This document shows positions 31,825 through 42,634 of a DNA stretch of 64,000 nt, piece after piece. The position numbers and the translations under genes are program-made. Source of the stretch: Neodiprion pinetum (taxonomy: Eukaryota; Arthropoda; Insecta; Hymenoptera; Diprionidae); contig NC_060238.1 in NCBI RefSeq assembly GCF_021155775.2, positions 13,647,042-13,711,041 on the forward strand. Direction: 5' to 3'. The notes beneath the pieces were generated by a model. It was given only the letters and a program-made list of their open reading frames with translations, did no database searches and was not told the DNA's origin. Position 1 is the first letter of the stretch. Each line of letters starts with the position of its first letter.

Positions 31825-32860
31825 TTGAACCATGAAAGTACAATCTGTAAGTTGCGTGAAAAAACTAAAGAACTTTTCAACTGCACTGATTTTTGTCACC
31901 CACCTGCACTCCTCGCTGGATTGAGAGCAACTGATTTTTTCTCGGCACGACTTTTCGATAAGCATCTTCCCATGTATAGACTACTTGAAGTCAACGCCGT
32001 GGGCAAAGTGAATCATCCCCCCCTAACGCTCTTAGAGAACGCTATCCACTTCAGTTTTGTGTATCACTCTTGCGATTAGCTCACTACCATAGTTCTGTCA
32101 TACGTGAGACGTGTGAAAATTCTTCTTCAAGAACTGTCTTACCGTCTTACGCGTTGCACTTTCGTTAGTGAAATATATAGAAACTTTCATCAAAGAATAT
32201 TGCATACGGCTGTTCACGAATTTTCGACAATGCGTGAATCAGGCTGTTGTTTGCCCACAAACGGGACCGTGCCATCGTAGAGCAGTCCTTCTAAAGCAAG
32301 TCTTGCAACGATAGCTTTGTCAAGTATGTGCGATTGAAAGAAGAAAAAACAAACATGGATTCTGAAAAGTGCTTGAAATTAATAAAAATCATGGAGACGG
32401 CGCTTGAGATTTTATCTAAGAAATCTTCATCGACAGAAATTCAAAAGTGGTTTCGATTTGGAACCCAAAATATCAGACTTGTTGACTTAAGTGGTAAATT
32501 TCCAAGAAAAAGACTCTGGCTGACTGTTGATCGAAATAATCAATTTGATTTTGAATATTTAACAAGTACGTACTAGTACGAGTAGGTGTGTTCACATACA
32601 CCCCGTTACCTAAGGATGTGCAAGATGAAAAAGCTGTCGTCAACATTTGTAACAGCGACTAATATTGCTTTCTTTGGTCGATCATCGCAGCTCTGTTCTC
32701 AGCCGACAACAACAATCCCAACGCGACCAGCTCGTATCCGCATTTCAACTCAGTGCTACGGTAGGATGGTATAGAGTTTCCAATGGCTTCAGATCGAAAA
32801 CACTATTCCAAACAAGTTCGTCCTCAAGCCAATAAATTCTGTCATTATTTTTCCGTTACA
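31825..32860 (+). pseudogene. P3 copy of the genes upstream of polB
   Basis: Colinear with 13300-14650: the unknown gene (31825-32310, with stops), MDSEKCLKLIKIM at 32355 (82 codons; FGTQNIRLVDL then LWLTVDRNNQFDFEYL), and the polymerase N-terminus from about 32620 with stops. The copy stops near 32860 and the next sequence is polymerase in the opposite direction, so the element has been rearranged. Confidence 0.6.
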
Positions 32861-32871
32861 CTCGTCTTTCA

Positions 32872-33786
32872 TTAAGCCGAGGACTTTTTGTTAACTAACG
32901 GCATTCCATAAGCGTTATCAAGCGGATAATCGGAAGTATCAAATTTGTCCAAATTCTGTTTCATGCATTCGTAAATATCGGGGGCGGTGAAGTGGTATAT
33001 TAAACTATCCGTGTCGGTATGCATTAATTTTGCCTGATGTCCAAATTTCGTTTTAACATAATTATAATGGAAATCGTAAATGAACGATTTTGAAAGATCT
33101 AAAATGGAGAAGCCTGCATACAATGGTTTGTTGAGTTTGACTCTCGTTTTACGCATTTCAACTATTATCATATTTTTTATTGAAGATTGTATAGCTGTGG
33201 AAATTTGGTTTGGCTATAGTGGCTCTAGCACCGTACCTTCCACCCCATTTCGTAATCAATCTAACATCTCTGTTTTTCCGAACGTTCTCCATTGTTTTAC
33301 CAAAAACAGCGTTATTCATTAATTCATGAAAATTTTTCTCGAATTCATTGTTTATTTTTTTTCTCAAATCTGTATTCAAATCTATGTATTTTCTGAGCCA
33401 CGCTCTTTGTCTAAGCTTGAGTACTCAATATATTTTGACTAATTTTAAACCTAACTCTAAACATTGTTTTAAAACGCGATAATGAATAACGTAGTTTTGC
33501 TTGGTAAGTAATTTGACCGTCAATTTCGGTTCCAATGCTTTAATCAGAAAATGCGAATCGTAACCTGACAGATTATGGAATATCACCAGGATAGTATGTG
33601 AGTTCTGATCTGAAAGTAAGTCAAACATCTATCACATAACCAAGTACGACCATTACGGAAAATTTTGTTAAGAAGCCGAATATTTTGGCTTCCGACTTTT
33701 ATCCATTTTTGATTTTCGGCTGTTGATGATGATTTGCCCAACGCGCGAAGCTGTCCGTGTGCGTGGAGTGGTACGCACCAGAACAA
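32872..33786 (-). pseudogene. P3 polB fragment in inverted orientation
   Basis: Minus strand, in order: TWLCDRCLTYF (zinc segment, 33640-33670), FHNLSGYDSHFLIKAL (exonuclease II, 33520-33580), a deletion joining to YVIHYRVLKQCL, MNNAVFGKTMENVRK (motif B, about 33275-33320) and MHTDTDSLIYHF (motif C, 32985-33025). Exonuclease III and polymerase motif A are gone. Open stretches of 99, 73 and 67 codons are separated by stops. Confidence 0.8.
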
Positions 33787-33879
33787 TTACATGAATCGAG
33801 ATAACGACATTCGGTGAACATTGGGACCACCCTACGATATCGCATTTTTACGTTTGCAAAACATAAACACAAGGGTTCA

Positions 33880-34290
33880 TTATATAAGACTGCAAGTCCT
33901 GGACCAGCTCATTGGTAGTCCTTAAGTGGTGTAAAGTGTCTTGTGCCTTCGAATATATACTTTGCCAGAGAAGAAACGGTAAGTCCTTATACCAATTGCT
34001 ACCTGACGTAAATTTTTTAAATTTATCACACTCCTTCACTTCTTTTGTTCGAAAAATTAGATATATTTCCAACTACTTGGGAAACTTCAGGAGATTTATA
34101 AAAACATTTACAACTACTCACAAATCTCCAAACTCAGTTTAATAGCTTTCGAATTCGTTTCTCACCTTAAAATTTTTCAACTACCGAAACATCTTTAAAT
34201 TTTCTGAATATACCCTTTTTTTGATGAACATCATGTTTCAACGTACTAATCTTTTGAATTCAATTTTTTTCCCCAGACCATGGTACTCAA
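33880..34290 (+). promoter_or_regulatory. Possible promoter, 5' intron and start of a gene cut by the gypsy element
   Basis: TATATAAG at about 33886 is followed about 30 bases later by a CTCATTGG initiator-like stretch, then a GTAAGTCC donor at 33979. A T-rich tract ends CCCCAG at 34276, and ACCATGG has the ATG at 34280. The frame then reads MVLNVFNLSPSPEPAP and is cut after 34383 by the gypsy LTR. The joined sequence reaches a stop within a few codons, so the product is unclear. Inference from motifs only. Confidence 0.35.
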
Positions 34291-34383
34291 TGTATTCAAC
34301 TTGTCGCCAAGTCCGGAGCCGGCGCCACACGATGTGATGTTTCCGGAACCTGATGTACCGAACATACATCGCATATACATATA

Positions 34384-34604
34384 TGTCAGATATACGGAGT
34401 TTAATGAAGAGTTTAACGCAGTTTATTTATTTGTAAACCGCAGAGACATGGTACAACACAACTTTATTCGAATCGTTTGAAAATCATTCTAAAAGAAGTA
34501 ACCAAGTTAAACAAGAACAAAACAAATCCAACCAAAACAAGTTCCATCAACGTCATACAACTGGCGATCAAAATATAACAAAGACACAATATGGTGATGC
34601 GACA
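34384..34604 (-). repeat. Gypsy 3' LTR
   Basis: Direct repeat of 39588-39808. On the plus strand it starts TGTCAGATATACGG and ends GATGCGACA. Confidence 0.95.
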
Positions 34605-34836
34605 CGGCCATACTGACTAGCACGCGTCTCGAGTGCCAGTTTTTCATTCTTCTAATTTATTTCTGAAACAAACAACATCGAAGAAACCTTCATTAAATCT
34701 CGTTCGGCTTTCCTGATCATACAAACCTGGCATCCTTGCTCAGTCAAATCCCTTGTTATCTCTACATCATGTGTGCAACCATGTGCTTTGCTTTATTCGT
34801 TTCATGACTTCTCTCAAATTCCTTATCCAAGGCACC

Positions 34837-35005
34837 AATAGCTCTGCAGGCATGCCTTATGCATCCGTACACGTTCTAACTATTGCCTTCATCCACAATA
34901 GCTCTGCAGGCATGCGTCACGCATCCGTACATGTTCTAACTATTGTTTTCATTCACAATAGCTCTGCAGGCATGCCTTACGCATCCGTACATGTTCTAAC
35001 TATTG
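34837..35005. repeat. 60-bp tandem repeat in the gypsy 3' region
   Basis: Three units starting at 34837, 34897 and 34957, each AATAGCTCTGCAGGCATGC followed by GCATCCGTACAYGTTCTAAC. It lies between the integrase stop and the 3' LTR. Confidence 0.9.
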
Positions 35006-35378
35006 TGACTTGCCGAATCATTCTCAAGTTTTATCAAGGCTTTGGGTTCAAGGATTCTGGGTGATCAAGTCCAGCGAGCCTTGAAAGCCAAAGTCGCACT
35101 CTCGAAATGAAACAGCGATAGCCAACAGAGTCTCATGCTCTCTTCGGATTTCTTTGAGGAAATCCGGCTAAACCAATTAACAGAGTCCCCTGCTCTCTTC
35201 GGAATTCTACTTCCAAATCCGGCTCAACCAGAATCATGTTTCTGCAAATTATCGCTACATTTGTTTTCAACAACCGATTGTATTAACCCACAAGGGTTCA
35301 TGGTTCATCTCAGCAAAACATGTTTGCACTCATGACTTTGTGCACTACAACATTTTTTTTCTGTTTAAAACGAACAAG

Positions 35379-36470
35379 TCACTTCGGAACTTTGTTCTTA
35401 CCTTCTTCACTTTCTGCGACACAGCTGTCCTGACTCGCGCCATATCCAGGAGCTGCGATCAGTTTATCGTGAGACACCTTGACGCTATTACAACCTCTAA
35501 ATCCAGAAGAGCCTATTTTTTTAACTAAATACCTATCATTCGGAAGCTCCATGACAACTTCCAAAGGACCGCGATATTTTGCATCTAACTTTGTCTTAAT
35601 TCTATCGTTGTTTCTAACCATAACAAAATCCCCAATTTCAAATGGTTTAACTGGTTTATTCTTTTTATCAAACCGTTCTTTGTCTTTCATGGCTTTTGCT
35701 GTAATGCTACTTGTAGCCTCCGACCTGAGCTGTGTTAAATTTACATTGTCAGTCTTTACACACCTATGCTTTACACGTCCTATATCTATTGAATTTATTT
35801 TTGTGCCAAATAAAATTTCAGCGGGACTTTTTCCTAACGTTTTCTGAACAGTTGAATTTATTGCAAGCTGTACTTTACCTAACTCGGACCGCCATTGTTT
35901 CCCCTGAGCTTTGCATACTGATAACATATTCCTGATGGTTGACATAACTCTTTCAACTTGACCGTTAGCTCTAGGCGTTCCTGAAGCTATGAAGTGAACC
36001 ACAATATTCTTTTCATCGCAGTATTTCTTAAACCGTGCATTTGTAAATCCTGAACCTTGGTCACAAATGATTCGTCTCGGAGCTCCAAAAATAAACGAAT
36101 GTTTTTCCAACTGATTGATTGCTGTTTCTGTATCCAAACAACTTATCCAATTTAGCGTTACAAATTTCGTAAATCCATCTATAATGACAAAAACATACTC
36201 TTTCTTGTCAGAAGGACCTGATAATTTTCCGGATATATCTATGTGGATCGTATACCACGGAATATCTTTTTTTTCTATAGGATGCAGCTGAGCTTGTGTC
36301 GGTCTTGACACTGATTTACAAGTTTGGCACAAAATACAATTTTCAACGAATCTCTTAACACGCTTTGACATTTGAGGAAACCAATACAGCTCGTACAACT
36401 TATCTAAAGTCTTTTCCCAGCCCAAATGGCAGATATTCTCATGTACGTGATGTATCAGTGACCACCCATC
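35379..36470 (-). pseudogene. Gypsy integrase
   Basis: 348 open codons plus the N-terminal few that lie in the same frame upstream of the annotated start. The zinc-binding HHCC is formed by the two His in HHVHENICH, upstream of the frameshift, and by CILCQTC. Catalytic residues: Asp in IHIDISGKL, Asp in CDQGSGF, Glu in NGQVERVMS. A C-terminal domain with EIGDFVMVRN and YRGPLEVV follows, typical of gypsy integrases. It is separated from RNase H by a one-base frameshift near 36465. It would insert the cDNA copy. It ends at 35379 with no chromodomain visible. Confidence 0.9.
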
Positions 36471-37306
36471 AGTCTCGGCACTACAGGTAACGTTATCTGT
36501 TTCGATTTTCTGTTTATCGTCCGCATCAAAATTTTGTCTCTAATTGAATATGTTTTTGCTCTCTCTGATCCTTCTATTACCTCACGGTACAAAGTTTTTA
36601 TTTCGTCATTTTTCTGCTGAGCTACCATCAACCAGTCATCAGCTAATTCAATAATTTTATTCAAATCTTTCTTAACCATTTTGAGTACACTTTTTTTTGT
36701 AACTGGATTTCTTGACAAAAAGTCCGCATGCTTCATTCGTTCACCCGCGCGATATTCTATTTCGAATTCAAATGACTGCAAATATGCCCACCAGCGATAA
36801 ACTCGTGGAGTAAGATCTTTTTTAAGGCTAGCGGCTTTAAGCGAATTACAGTCAGTCACAACTAAAAATTTACGTCCTACTAAATATTGTCTAAAATGTT
36901 TTATTGCGTTAACAACTGCAAGAGTCTCAAGTTCGTAAGAATGGTAACGAGTTTCAGCGTCTATGGTACGTTTGCTATAATAAGCGACGGGATGTTTTTC
37001 TTTTTCAACACATTGTAACAATACGGCACCATACCCGAGAGCACTAGCATCGGTATGTAGTTCGATTGGAAGATTAGGGTCGAAAATTCTCAGTAACGGT
37101 TCTGATGTTAAATAACTGACAAGCTTGGCCCTGGCGTCAGTGTGTTCGTCTGTCCATGTAATCGTTTTGGAACTACCTGCAGTAAGTTTGTATAAAGGAG
37201 CAGCCACTTGTGAAAATCTCGGTATAAATCTACGAAAATAGGATGCTAACCCTAACAATTGCCTTACCTGGGTCCGTGTCTTTGGAATAGGTGATTGCAC
37301 CAGGGC
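36455..37306 (-). pseudogene. Gypsy RT connection and RNase H
   Basis: In frame with the upstream RT but after a single TAA at 37307-37309, so the true protein is one pol polyprotein. VRQLLGLASYFRRFI is the RT thumb/connection. RNase H catalytic residues: Asp in LHTDASALGYGAVL, Glu in SYELETLAVV, Asp in VVTDCNSLKA. A DFLSRNP segment closes it. The frame runs out at VPRLMGGH, and a shift of one base continues to the integrase HHCC region. Confidence 0.92.
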
Positions 37307-39520
37307 TTAGATTTTTCGAAGGTTGGGCGTCAACTCTCCATGTGACACAGTGTACCCCAGATAATCAATTTTTGTTTTCAAAAATTTACATTTTTTTAAA
37401 TTGAATGAAAATCCTTTCTCCGCTAGTTTTGCCATCACGACTGCCAACCTATCCAAAGCTTCCTGTGCAGTTCTACCGGGTATAAGAACATCATCCAAAT
37501 AAACAATCGCAAAAGAATATCTCAATTCACCCAAAGCATTATTGATTGCTCTCTGATACACGGCAGGTGCATTCATTAGCCCGAATGGCATTGTTAAATA
37601 TTCAAACTGTCCGTCCGGTGTAATAAAAGCAAGCTTTTCTATTGAATTTTCTTTTACAGGTATGTGATGAAAGCCTGCCGTCATATCTAATGACGAGAAA
37701 TAGTACGTACCGCACAGTCGATCTAATTGATCTTGAATCAACGGTAGCGGATAACGATCTGCTACTGTGTTGGCTTTTAACTCTCGAAAATCCACACACA
37801 ATCTATCTGATCCATCCTTTTTCTTAACTAAGTTCATTGGACTAGAAAACGGACTCTTGCTTTCTCGAACGATTCCTGCCTCAAGCATTTTATTTACCAT
37901 ATGTCTAACACTCTCACGCTCTAAAATTCCTAGTTTATAAGGTCTTCGCTGTACAATTTTATTTTCATCTTCCAGTCTAATCTCAAAGCTGCCAGATGTT
38001 ACACGAATCCTAGGAGTATCAACACTTATATGTTCCGCGTGCAGTCTTAACAATTTTAAAAGTGATTCTCTCATCTCTTCCACATCGCAATCTACAGTAT
38101 CAAAATTAGTAGTTGCAACACACGCACCAACAAATTTGTGTAATTTTGCAAATTTAACTATGGTTCCATCTAATGTGACTGAGATACCATTTGCTAACAA
38201 TTCTTTACCCAGAATTATTTTTGTCGACAAACTTTCGTCCGGTACTACATATAAATCAATTTCAATATTGATGCTATTCAACTCTGCACACACTGAGATC
38301 ATCTCACGGCAATCCACATACCCATTTCCTAAGCCCCTCAAACGCATACAAACGACTTGTCTTTTACCAGGCAACCTCTCCGCCAAACTCTCTGTTACAA
38401 GAGAACAGTCCGAACCAGAGTCAAAGATGAACGTCAACACCTTACCGTCAGCAAGCTTCAGAGTATTCTCAGTGGAGGTAGAATTACAAAGCCTCACTAC
38501 CTTCTCGTTCTCCTTAGGGCAACTCGGGGCAATGTGTCCCTCTTTCTTACAGTTGTAGCAGGTTATCGGCTTCTTTGACCCCAAACCTCTACCGTCCAGT
38601 TCCTTGATGACCCGTGAGTATCTACCACGCTGTGTCTGCAGAGCTGATCGACATTCGGCCTTGCGATGTCCTTTTCTTCCACAATTGTAGCACTCGATGT
38701 CAAAACGGTGCGACTTACCATCTCGCGGCGCCAAAGTCTTAGTATGTGGACCAGGGGCTCTGGAGGATGCACGCGGTTGATGGAAGTCGGTCGTTCGTCC
38801 ATCAAGGTACGCCATCGCTTCTTGTAGGCTTTTAGGAGATTCTCGCACAAAGATGTTGCGAACAAATCTATTTTGCGCCGAATAGGATAATCCCGTAAGC
38901 TGAGCTGCAGTCTCGTCCACCGTTTTTCTCTCGTTGAGCCACGCTTTTAATTTTCTCCCTTTCTTCATAAAATTTTCAAGTGTAAACTCTGCGTCTTCCA
39001 TCCAAATCGTGTGCAGCTCCGACGCAACGTTCTTATTTTTCGCATACGCACTTAAAAACTCAGAACGTATTTCTACCCAGCTTTTTCCTGAGGGATCCAT
39101 ACCAGTGAACCACTGTGCCGCTTCGTCTTTAAATGCTTTCGCCAAATGCTGGACAATTTCATAATCATCAGGATTATAACGGCAAATCCACTCGTAAACC
39201 ATTTTCACCCAACCAGTCGCGTCAGTCGTTTTCGGATCAAATTTGATGAGATCCATCGGTACACGTTCTCGTCTGGAAAGCAGTGCAAGCAGTCGCAGAT
39301 TTTCCTCCTCCAATCTTGCCTGACGTTTTCTGTGCCTACGTCTTCCGTGCTTCCTTCTTCGCAAATCATCATAATGTTCAGATTCCGATGTCGTCGGGGA
39401 TCGGTGATTTCTTTTTCGTTTTCGAGAAGTTTCTACTCTGCCTGTGTCACTCTTTGCACTTCTCCTCACACTTTCTTCTACATCTTCTGCCACACTGAAA
39501 TCTTCCTCGTTTCGTTCCAT
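37307..39520 (-). CDS. Gypsy Gag-protease-reverse transcriptase
   Basis: One frame of 737 codons: basic N-terminus (residues 32-70), Gag capsid region (about 85-240), two zinc knuckles CYNCGRKGHRKAEC (277-290) and CYNCKKEGHIAPSC (321-334), aspartic protease FDSGSDCSLV (366-375), and reverse transcriptase with VDFRELKANT, MPFGLMNAPA and the catalytic YLDDVL (674-679). Gag and pol share one frame with no visible shift signal. It ends at a premature TAA just before the RNase H part. The ATG at 39518-39520 lies 67 bases from the 5' LTR. Confidence 0.93.
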   Translation of the reverse strand: MERNEEDFSVAEDVEESVRRSAKSDTGRVETSRKRKRNHRSPTTSESEHYDDLRRRKHGRRRHRKRQARLEEENLRLLALLSRRERVPMDLIKFDPKTTDATGWVKMVYEWICRYNPDDYEIVQHLAKAFKDEAAQWFTGMDPSGKSWVEIRSEFLSAYAKNKNVASELHTIWMEDAEFTLENFMKKGRKLKAWLNERKTVDETAAQLTGLSYSAQNRFVRNIFVRESPKSLQEAMAYLDGRTTDFHQPRASSRAPGPHTKTLAPRDGKSHRFDIECYNCGRKGHRKAECRSALQTQRGRYSRVIKELDGRGLGSKKPITCYNCKKEGHIAPSCPKENEKVVRLCNSTSTENTLKLADGKVLTFIFDSGSDCSLVTESLAERLPGKRQVVCMRLRGLGNGYVDCREMISVCAELNSINIEIDLYVVPDESLSTKIILGKELLANGISVTLDGTIVKFAKLHKFVGACVATTNFDTVDCDVEEMRESLLKLLRLHAEHISVDTPRIRVTSGSFEIRLEDENKIVQRRPYKLGILERESVRHMVNKMLEAGIVRESKSPFSSPMNLVKKKDGSDRLCVDFRELKANTVADRYPLPLIQDQLDRLCGTYYFSSLDMTAGFHHIPVKENSIEKLAFITPDGQFEYLTMPFGLMNAPAVYQRAINNALGELRYSFAIVYLDDVLIPGRTAQEALDRLAVVMAKLAEKGFSFNLKKCKFLKTKIDYLGYTVSHGELTPNLRKI

Positions 39521-39587
39521 CTCTATCTCGAAAATTTACTGAGTTTTTTACTTCTACACACTTAAACGTTCTTTATCCCACTTCTGA

Positions 39588-39808
39588 TGTCAGATATACG
39601 GAGTTTAATAAAAAGTTTAACGCAGTTTATTTATTTGTAAACCGCAGAGACATGATACAACACAACTTTATTCAAATGGTTTGAAAATCATTCTAAAAGA
39701 AGTAACCAAGTTAAACAAGAACAGAACAAATCCAACCAAAACAAGTTCCATCAACGTCATACAACCGGTGATCAAAATATAACAAAGACACAATATGGTG
39801 ATGCGACA
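39588..39808 (-). repeat. Gypsy 5' LTR
   Basis: 221 bp, direct repeat of 34384-34604. Immediately inside, on the minus strand, TCAGAAGTGGGATAAAG may hold a primer-binding site starting TGGGA, but no tRNA match can be confirmed. Confidence 0.93.
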
Positions 39809-40049
39809 TATATACATCGTGATATCGAGACACAGCTTCATGAGGAACAACTGAATGATCTTATAGTCATTGTTTTACGACTTGATGCTGTAGTCCACAA
39901 TGTACAGACCTTTTTTGTCTTTGATGATATTTGAATACATTCAAGTTACGACGAATCAGGGGATATCTGGCTCCACGGAACCGATTTTTAATTTCTTCAA
40001 ATAAATAAATACCAGATCTTGTAGTCATTGTTTCGCGACCCGTTATCAA
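39809..40049 (-). other. P3 core sequence right of the gypsy insertion
   Basis: The continuation of the interrupted P3 segment. A minus-strand frame of 60 codons starts MITGRETMTTRSGIYLFEEIKNRF. After about 35 codons a neighbouring frame looks more protein-like (KDKKGLYIVDYSI), so a frameshift is possible. No domain. Confidence 0.3.
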
Positions 40050-40869
40050 TTAAGAACCTACATCCTGTGAGTTGAGAGTTTATTTCAGAAACTTCCAGAA
40101 TTCGACGTCGCTCTGAAATCCTTTGACCGCGGGCCGCTCGACGTCAAGTCGAAACTCGACGATTCCGAGTATTATTTTCGTCGACCACGTACCTCCATCC
40201 ATTTTTTGAAGACATTTGAATTTTTCTGCGCGCGCTTACAAGAGTCCGATCGTTGTGATAATTCTCGTCTTTTCTCCAATCGTTGAAGGCTTTCGCAAAA
40301 TTTTGTTGAGAAACCGAATATATCTATGAATTATATTTGATACTTTTTTTTATAAAATAAATGAAAACTTGTCAAACGAAATCTGAACTGAATCTCAACC
40401 TTGCATCTCATTCTGGACTAATCTGTACACCAACCTAATTAAGTTTTGCATTCCAAGAGCGATAGTAACCCAACTCCGTAGGACCTGCGGCTTTAAACGT
40501 ACGCTAACTCGGATGTAGGTCGACCTTGCACTCTATCCTTGACTGAGTCTGCTGAAATCTCATTGTACAGTTCACGTTACAGTTACGAGGTCCGAACGTA
40601 GCTTAAAAACCTTCGTCTTAGCTCATCGGTGTTCAAAATAGCACTTTCTGAGGTTGTAAAAGTCGATTCGAATTGCTATTACAAAAAATTTGTTGGATTT
40701 GCGGTGGACAGGATGGTTCAGCGCTGAGTGACAAATACATATAATTTTTGATAATTTTTTTTATTCAACAGTGAACGTTGTAGTATTAAATGGTATACAA
40801 TTTTCTTAAAGGTTATGAAACGTAGAATGATTGGAGACGCTGCACACGTTGTCCAGATACGGTGTACAA

Positions 40870-41193
40870 ATTAGGCGAGAGTCGACGCATCTTTGAATTC
40901 AATTTGACCGTACTGACCGCCCAGATACTGCAAGAGCAGCCGCTCCTCCTCCATCGTTTGCACCAATTTCTGATATCGGGTCTCTTCCTCGTTCAGCAGT
41001 CGCACAATCCGTGCCGGTAAGAATCAGCTGAATTAGTTGTTCAGGTCTGTGACGAGACGCTGCCCAAATCTCGTTTGGACTCGTCGGATGTCGGTGACCT
41101 CATAGATTTTGGAAATTTTCAGCTCCGTCAATTTCTTCGTCGGCCGGAATTCGTTCATACTTGCAACTTTGTTGAGTTTTGTGAAATCCATTA
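40870..41193 (-). pseudogene. Right-TIR copy of the small conserved protein
   Basis: ATG at 41193-41191 opens MDFTKLNKVASMNEF, continuous through LTELKISKIYEV and VQTRFGQRLV. Two stops follow (after DLNN and after FS), then the frame is open through LLNEEETRYQ to LQYLGGQY. The lesions differ from those of the left copy at 28983. Confidence 0.55.
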
Positions 41194-41811
41194 TTTTTTT
41201 AATGTTTGGTAGTTATGTGTTTCTTGACAGATTTAGATTTGCGAATTTTTCTGTCACTTTGTTGAGTTCTGACTTCTGGTTAATAACGGTTTTCAAGTCG
41301 TAAATATTTTTCAACAACAGATCGAGTCGCTGTTCCAATTCTGCTTTGTTTGAAGTTCTCCACATGAGAGCTGAAGATGCAAGACTATCTTTTTCACCTG
41401 AAATTCAGACTTTTATAGCCGTATGCCTCCCACCAGGCACACAGAATCTTTGAAAAACTTCTAGAAGGTATCGAAATGATGTGTCTTCGCTGTGTGGGTA
41501 ACATTAGATGTGTACGGTTCGGTTTCTTTCTTACTCCTCGCTGATCTGACGATACTTGATCAAATCGGCTTCGCGTTCATCGTCATCTGGTTCGATGTCC
41601 GATAATATTGCAATCACTCCGTTTTGCCATTTTTGAAAAGTCAGGATCAACGTTTTGTCCTGAAAATATATCTTGTGTAGTCTGTGCGGTTGCACACGAG
41701 CTCTCCGGACACACTCAACGAGTCACCGAAGATCTTGTAGCGAAAACTCTGACGTCGCGTTGCTAAATCCGATAATTATTTCTTTGCCAGTAAATTCGTT
41801 ATTACGTATCA

Positions 41812-42018
41812 TCACAATTTCAAAGCTGTCATTTCACTAGAATAGTAGTCTGACTGATGTGCAATTTTCATGTGCTGACCCATTTTATACAGACGGTGGA
41901 TCTGGTTGGATGTTACAGATTTACGTTTGTGTTGTGCATGCTTAGAGCGATAGTAACCCAACACCGCAGATCCTTGGCTCTGAACGTATACTACCGCAGC
42001 TATCGGTCGACCTTGCAC
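41812..42018 (-). CDS. Right-TIR copy of the 68-aa frame
   Basis: Identical to 28156-28362 except one Ser to Ala change near residue 54. Like the left copy it has no ATG of its own. Confidence 0.45.
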   Translation of the reverse strand: MQGRPIAAVVYVQSQGSAVLGYYRSKHAQHKRKSVTSNQIHRLYKMGQHMKIAHQSDYYSSEMTALKL

Positions 42019-42634
42019 TCTGACCTTGACTGAACCCGTTTAAAATTCACGGTAGAGTTCACATGACAGTTACAAGCCAAAAAGAATGTCACGTTGATGA
42101 TAACGTATCGACATCCGAGTGGGTAATAAACAATTCTCATAACCATGAATTTTGAAATGTCATGTGGTTGATAACGTGGGAAAAGAATGTGGGGGTGGTT
42201 GATGTTATACGTCAGTAGTCCTACCGTGGGAAAGAAATTTGACGTGGTTAATGTTACACATTAGCAGTCCTATCGTGAGAAAAGAATGCGGGACAGGTAA
42301 CCGACATCCAGGTCGGTATAAAAGTTCACGCCCTCCGCTGCGCCCTCTACCGCAGGCAGGCGAGCACCACATAGAGACTCTGACCTTCGGTCAGTAAAAC
42401 AGCACGATTTTGACCCTCGACCGATAAGACTTGTCGGTAAGGCAGTGCGATTTTTACCGTCGACCGATAGAACTGTCGGTAAGGTTGCACGTTTTTGACC
42501 TCAAGTTGGCACGCAGAGCACGTTTCATCTGACGAGAGTGGGGGTAACCTTTAAGGGTTTGCATCTGGGATGTGCGGAGCGGCTCGGTCGGTAAAGAAGG
42601 TGTTTTTACTCAGAAGCCACATAGCTATACTACT

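Larger units (their letters stand above)
34384..39808 (-). mobile_element. Ty3/gypsy LTR retrotransposon, full length 5,425 bp
   Basis: 221-bp LTRs at both ends, each TGTC...GACA, flanked by the 4-bp duplication TATA (34380-34383 and 39809-39812). Gag, protease, reverse transcriptase, RNase H and integrase are in Ty3/gypsy order on the minus strand. I count about 8 differences between the LTRs (about 3.6%), so the insertion is not recent. There is no env-like frame between integrase and the 3' LTR. Two lesions in pol: one nonsense codon and one frameshift. Confidence 0.95.
27559..42634. mobile_element. Polinton-like element P3, 15.1 kb, with long gene-bearing inverted repeats
   Basis: The two ends are inverted copies (GGTAGCATAGC on the left; AGTAGTATAGC on the minus strand at the right). 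The similarity continues inward about 2.5 kb on each side. Subtracting the gypsy element gives about 9.7 kb. The core has polymerase, integrase and other family genes as scrambled fragments in both orientations. No matching 6-bp flank was found (GCAGTT left, GATACC right). The left end lies directly after the protease gene of the older Polinton, so it probably inserted there, but alternatives exist. Confidence 0.7.
40050..42634 (-). repeat. P3 right terminal inverted repeat, about 2.6 kb
   Basis: Inverted partner of 27559-30040. The inner parts are very similar; the outer 350 bases are more diverged and keep the family modules (CTCTCGTCAGATGAAAC, GCAAACCC, GGTAAAGAAGGTG) that the left end has partly lost. 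Confidence 0.8.

Noticed and set aside
36455..37300. Separate RNase H gene
   Set aside because: It is the continuation of the pol polyprotein after a single nonsense codon.
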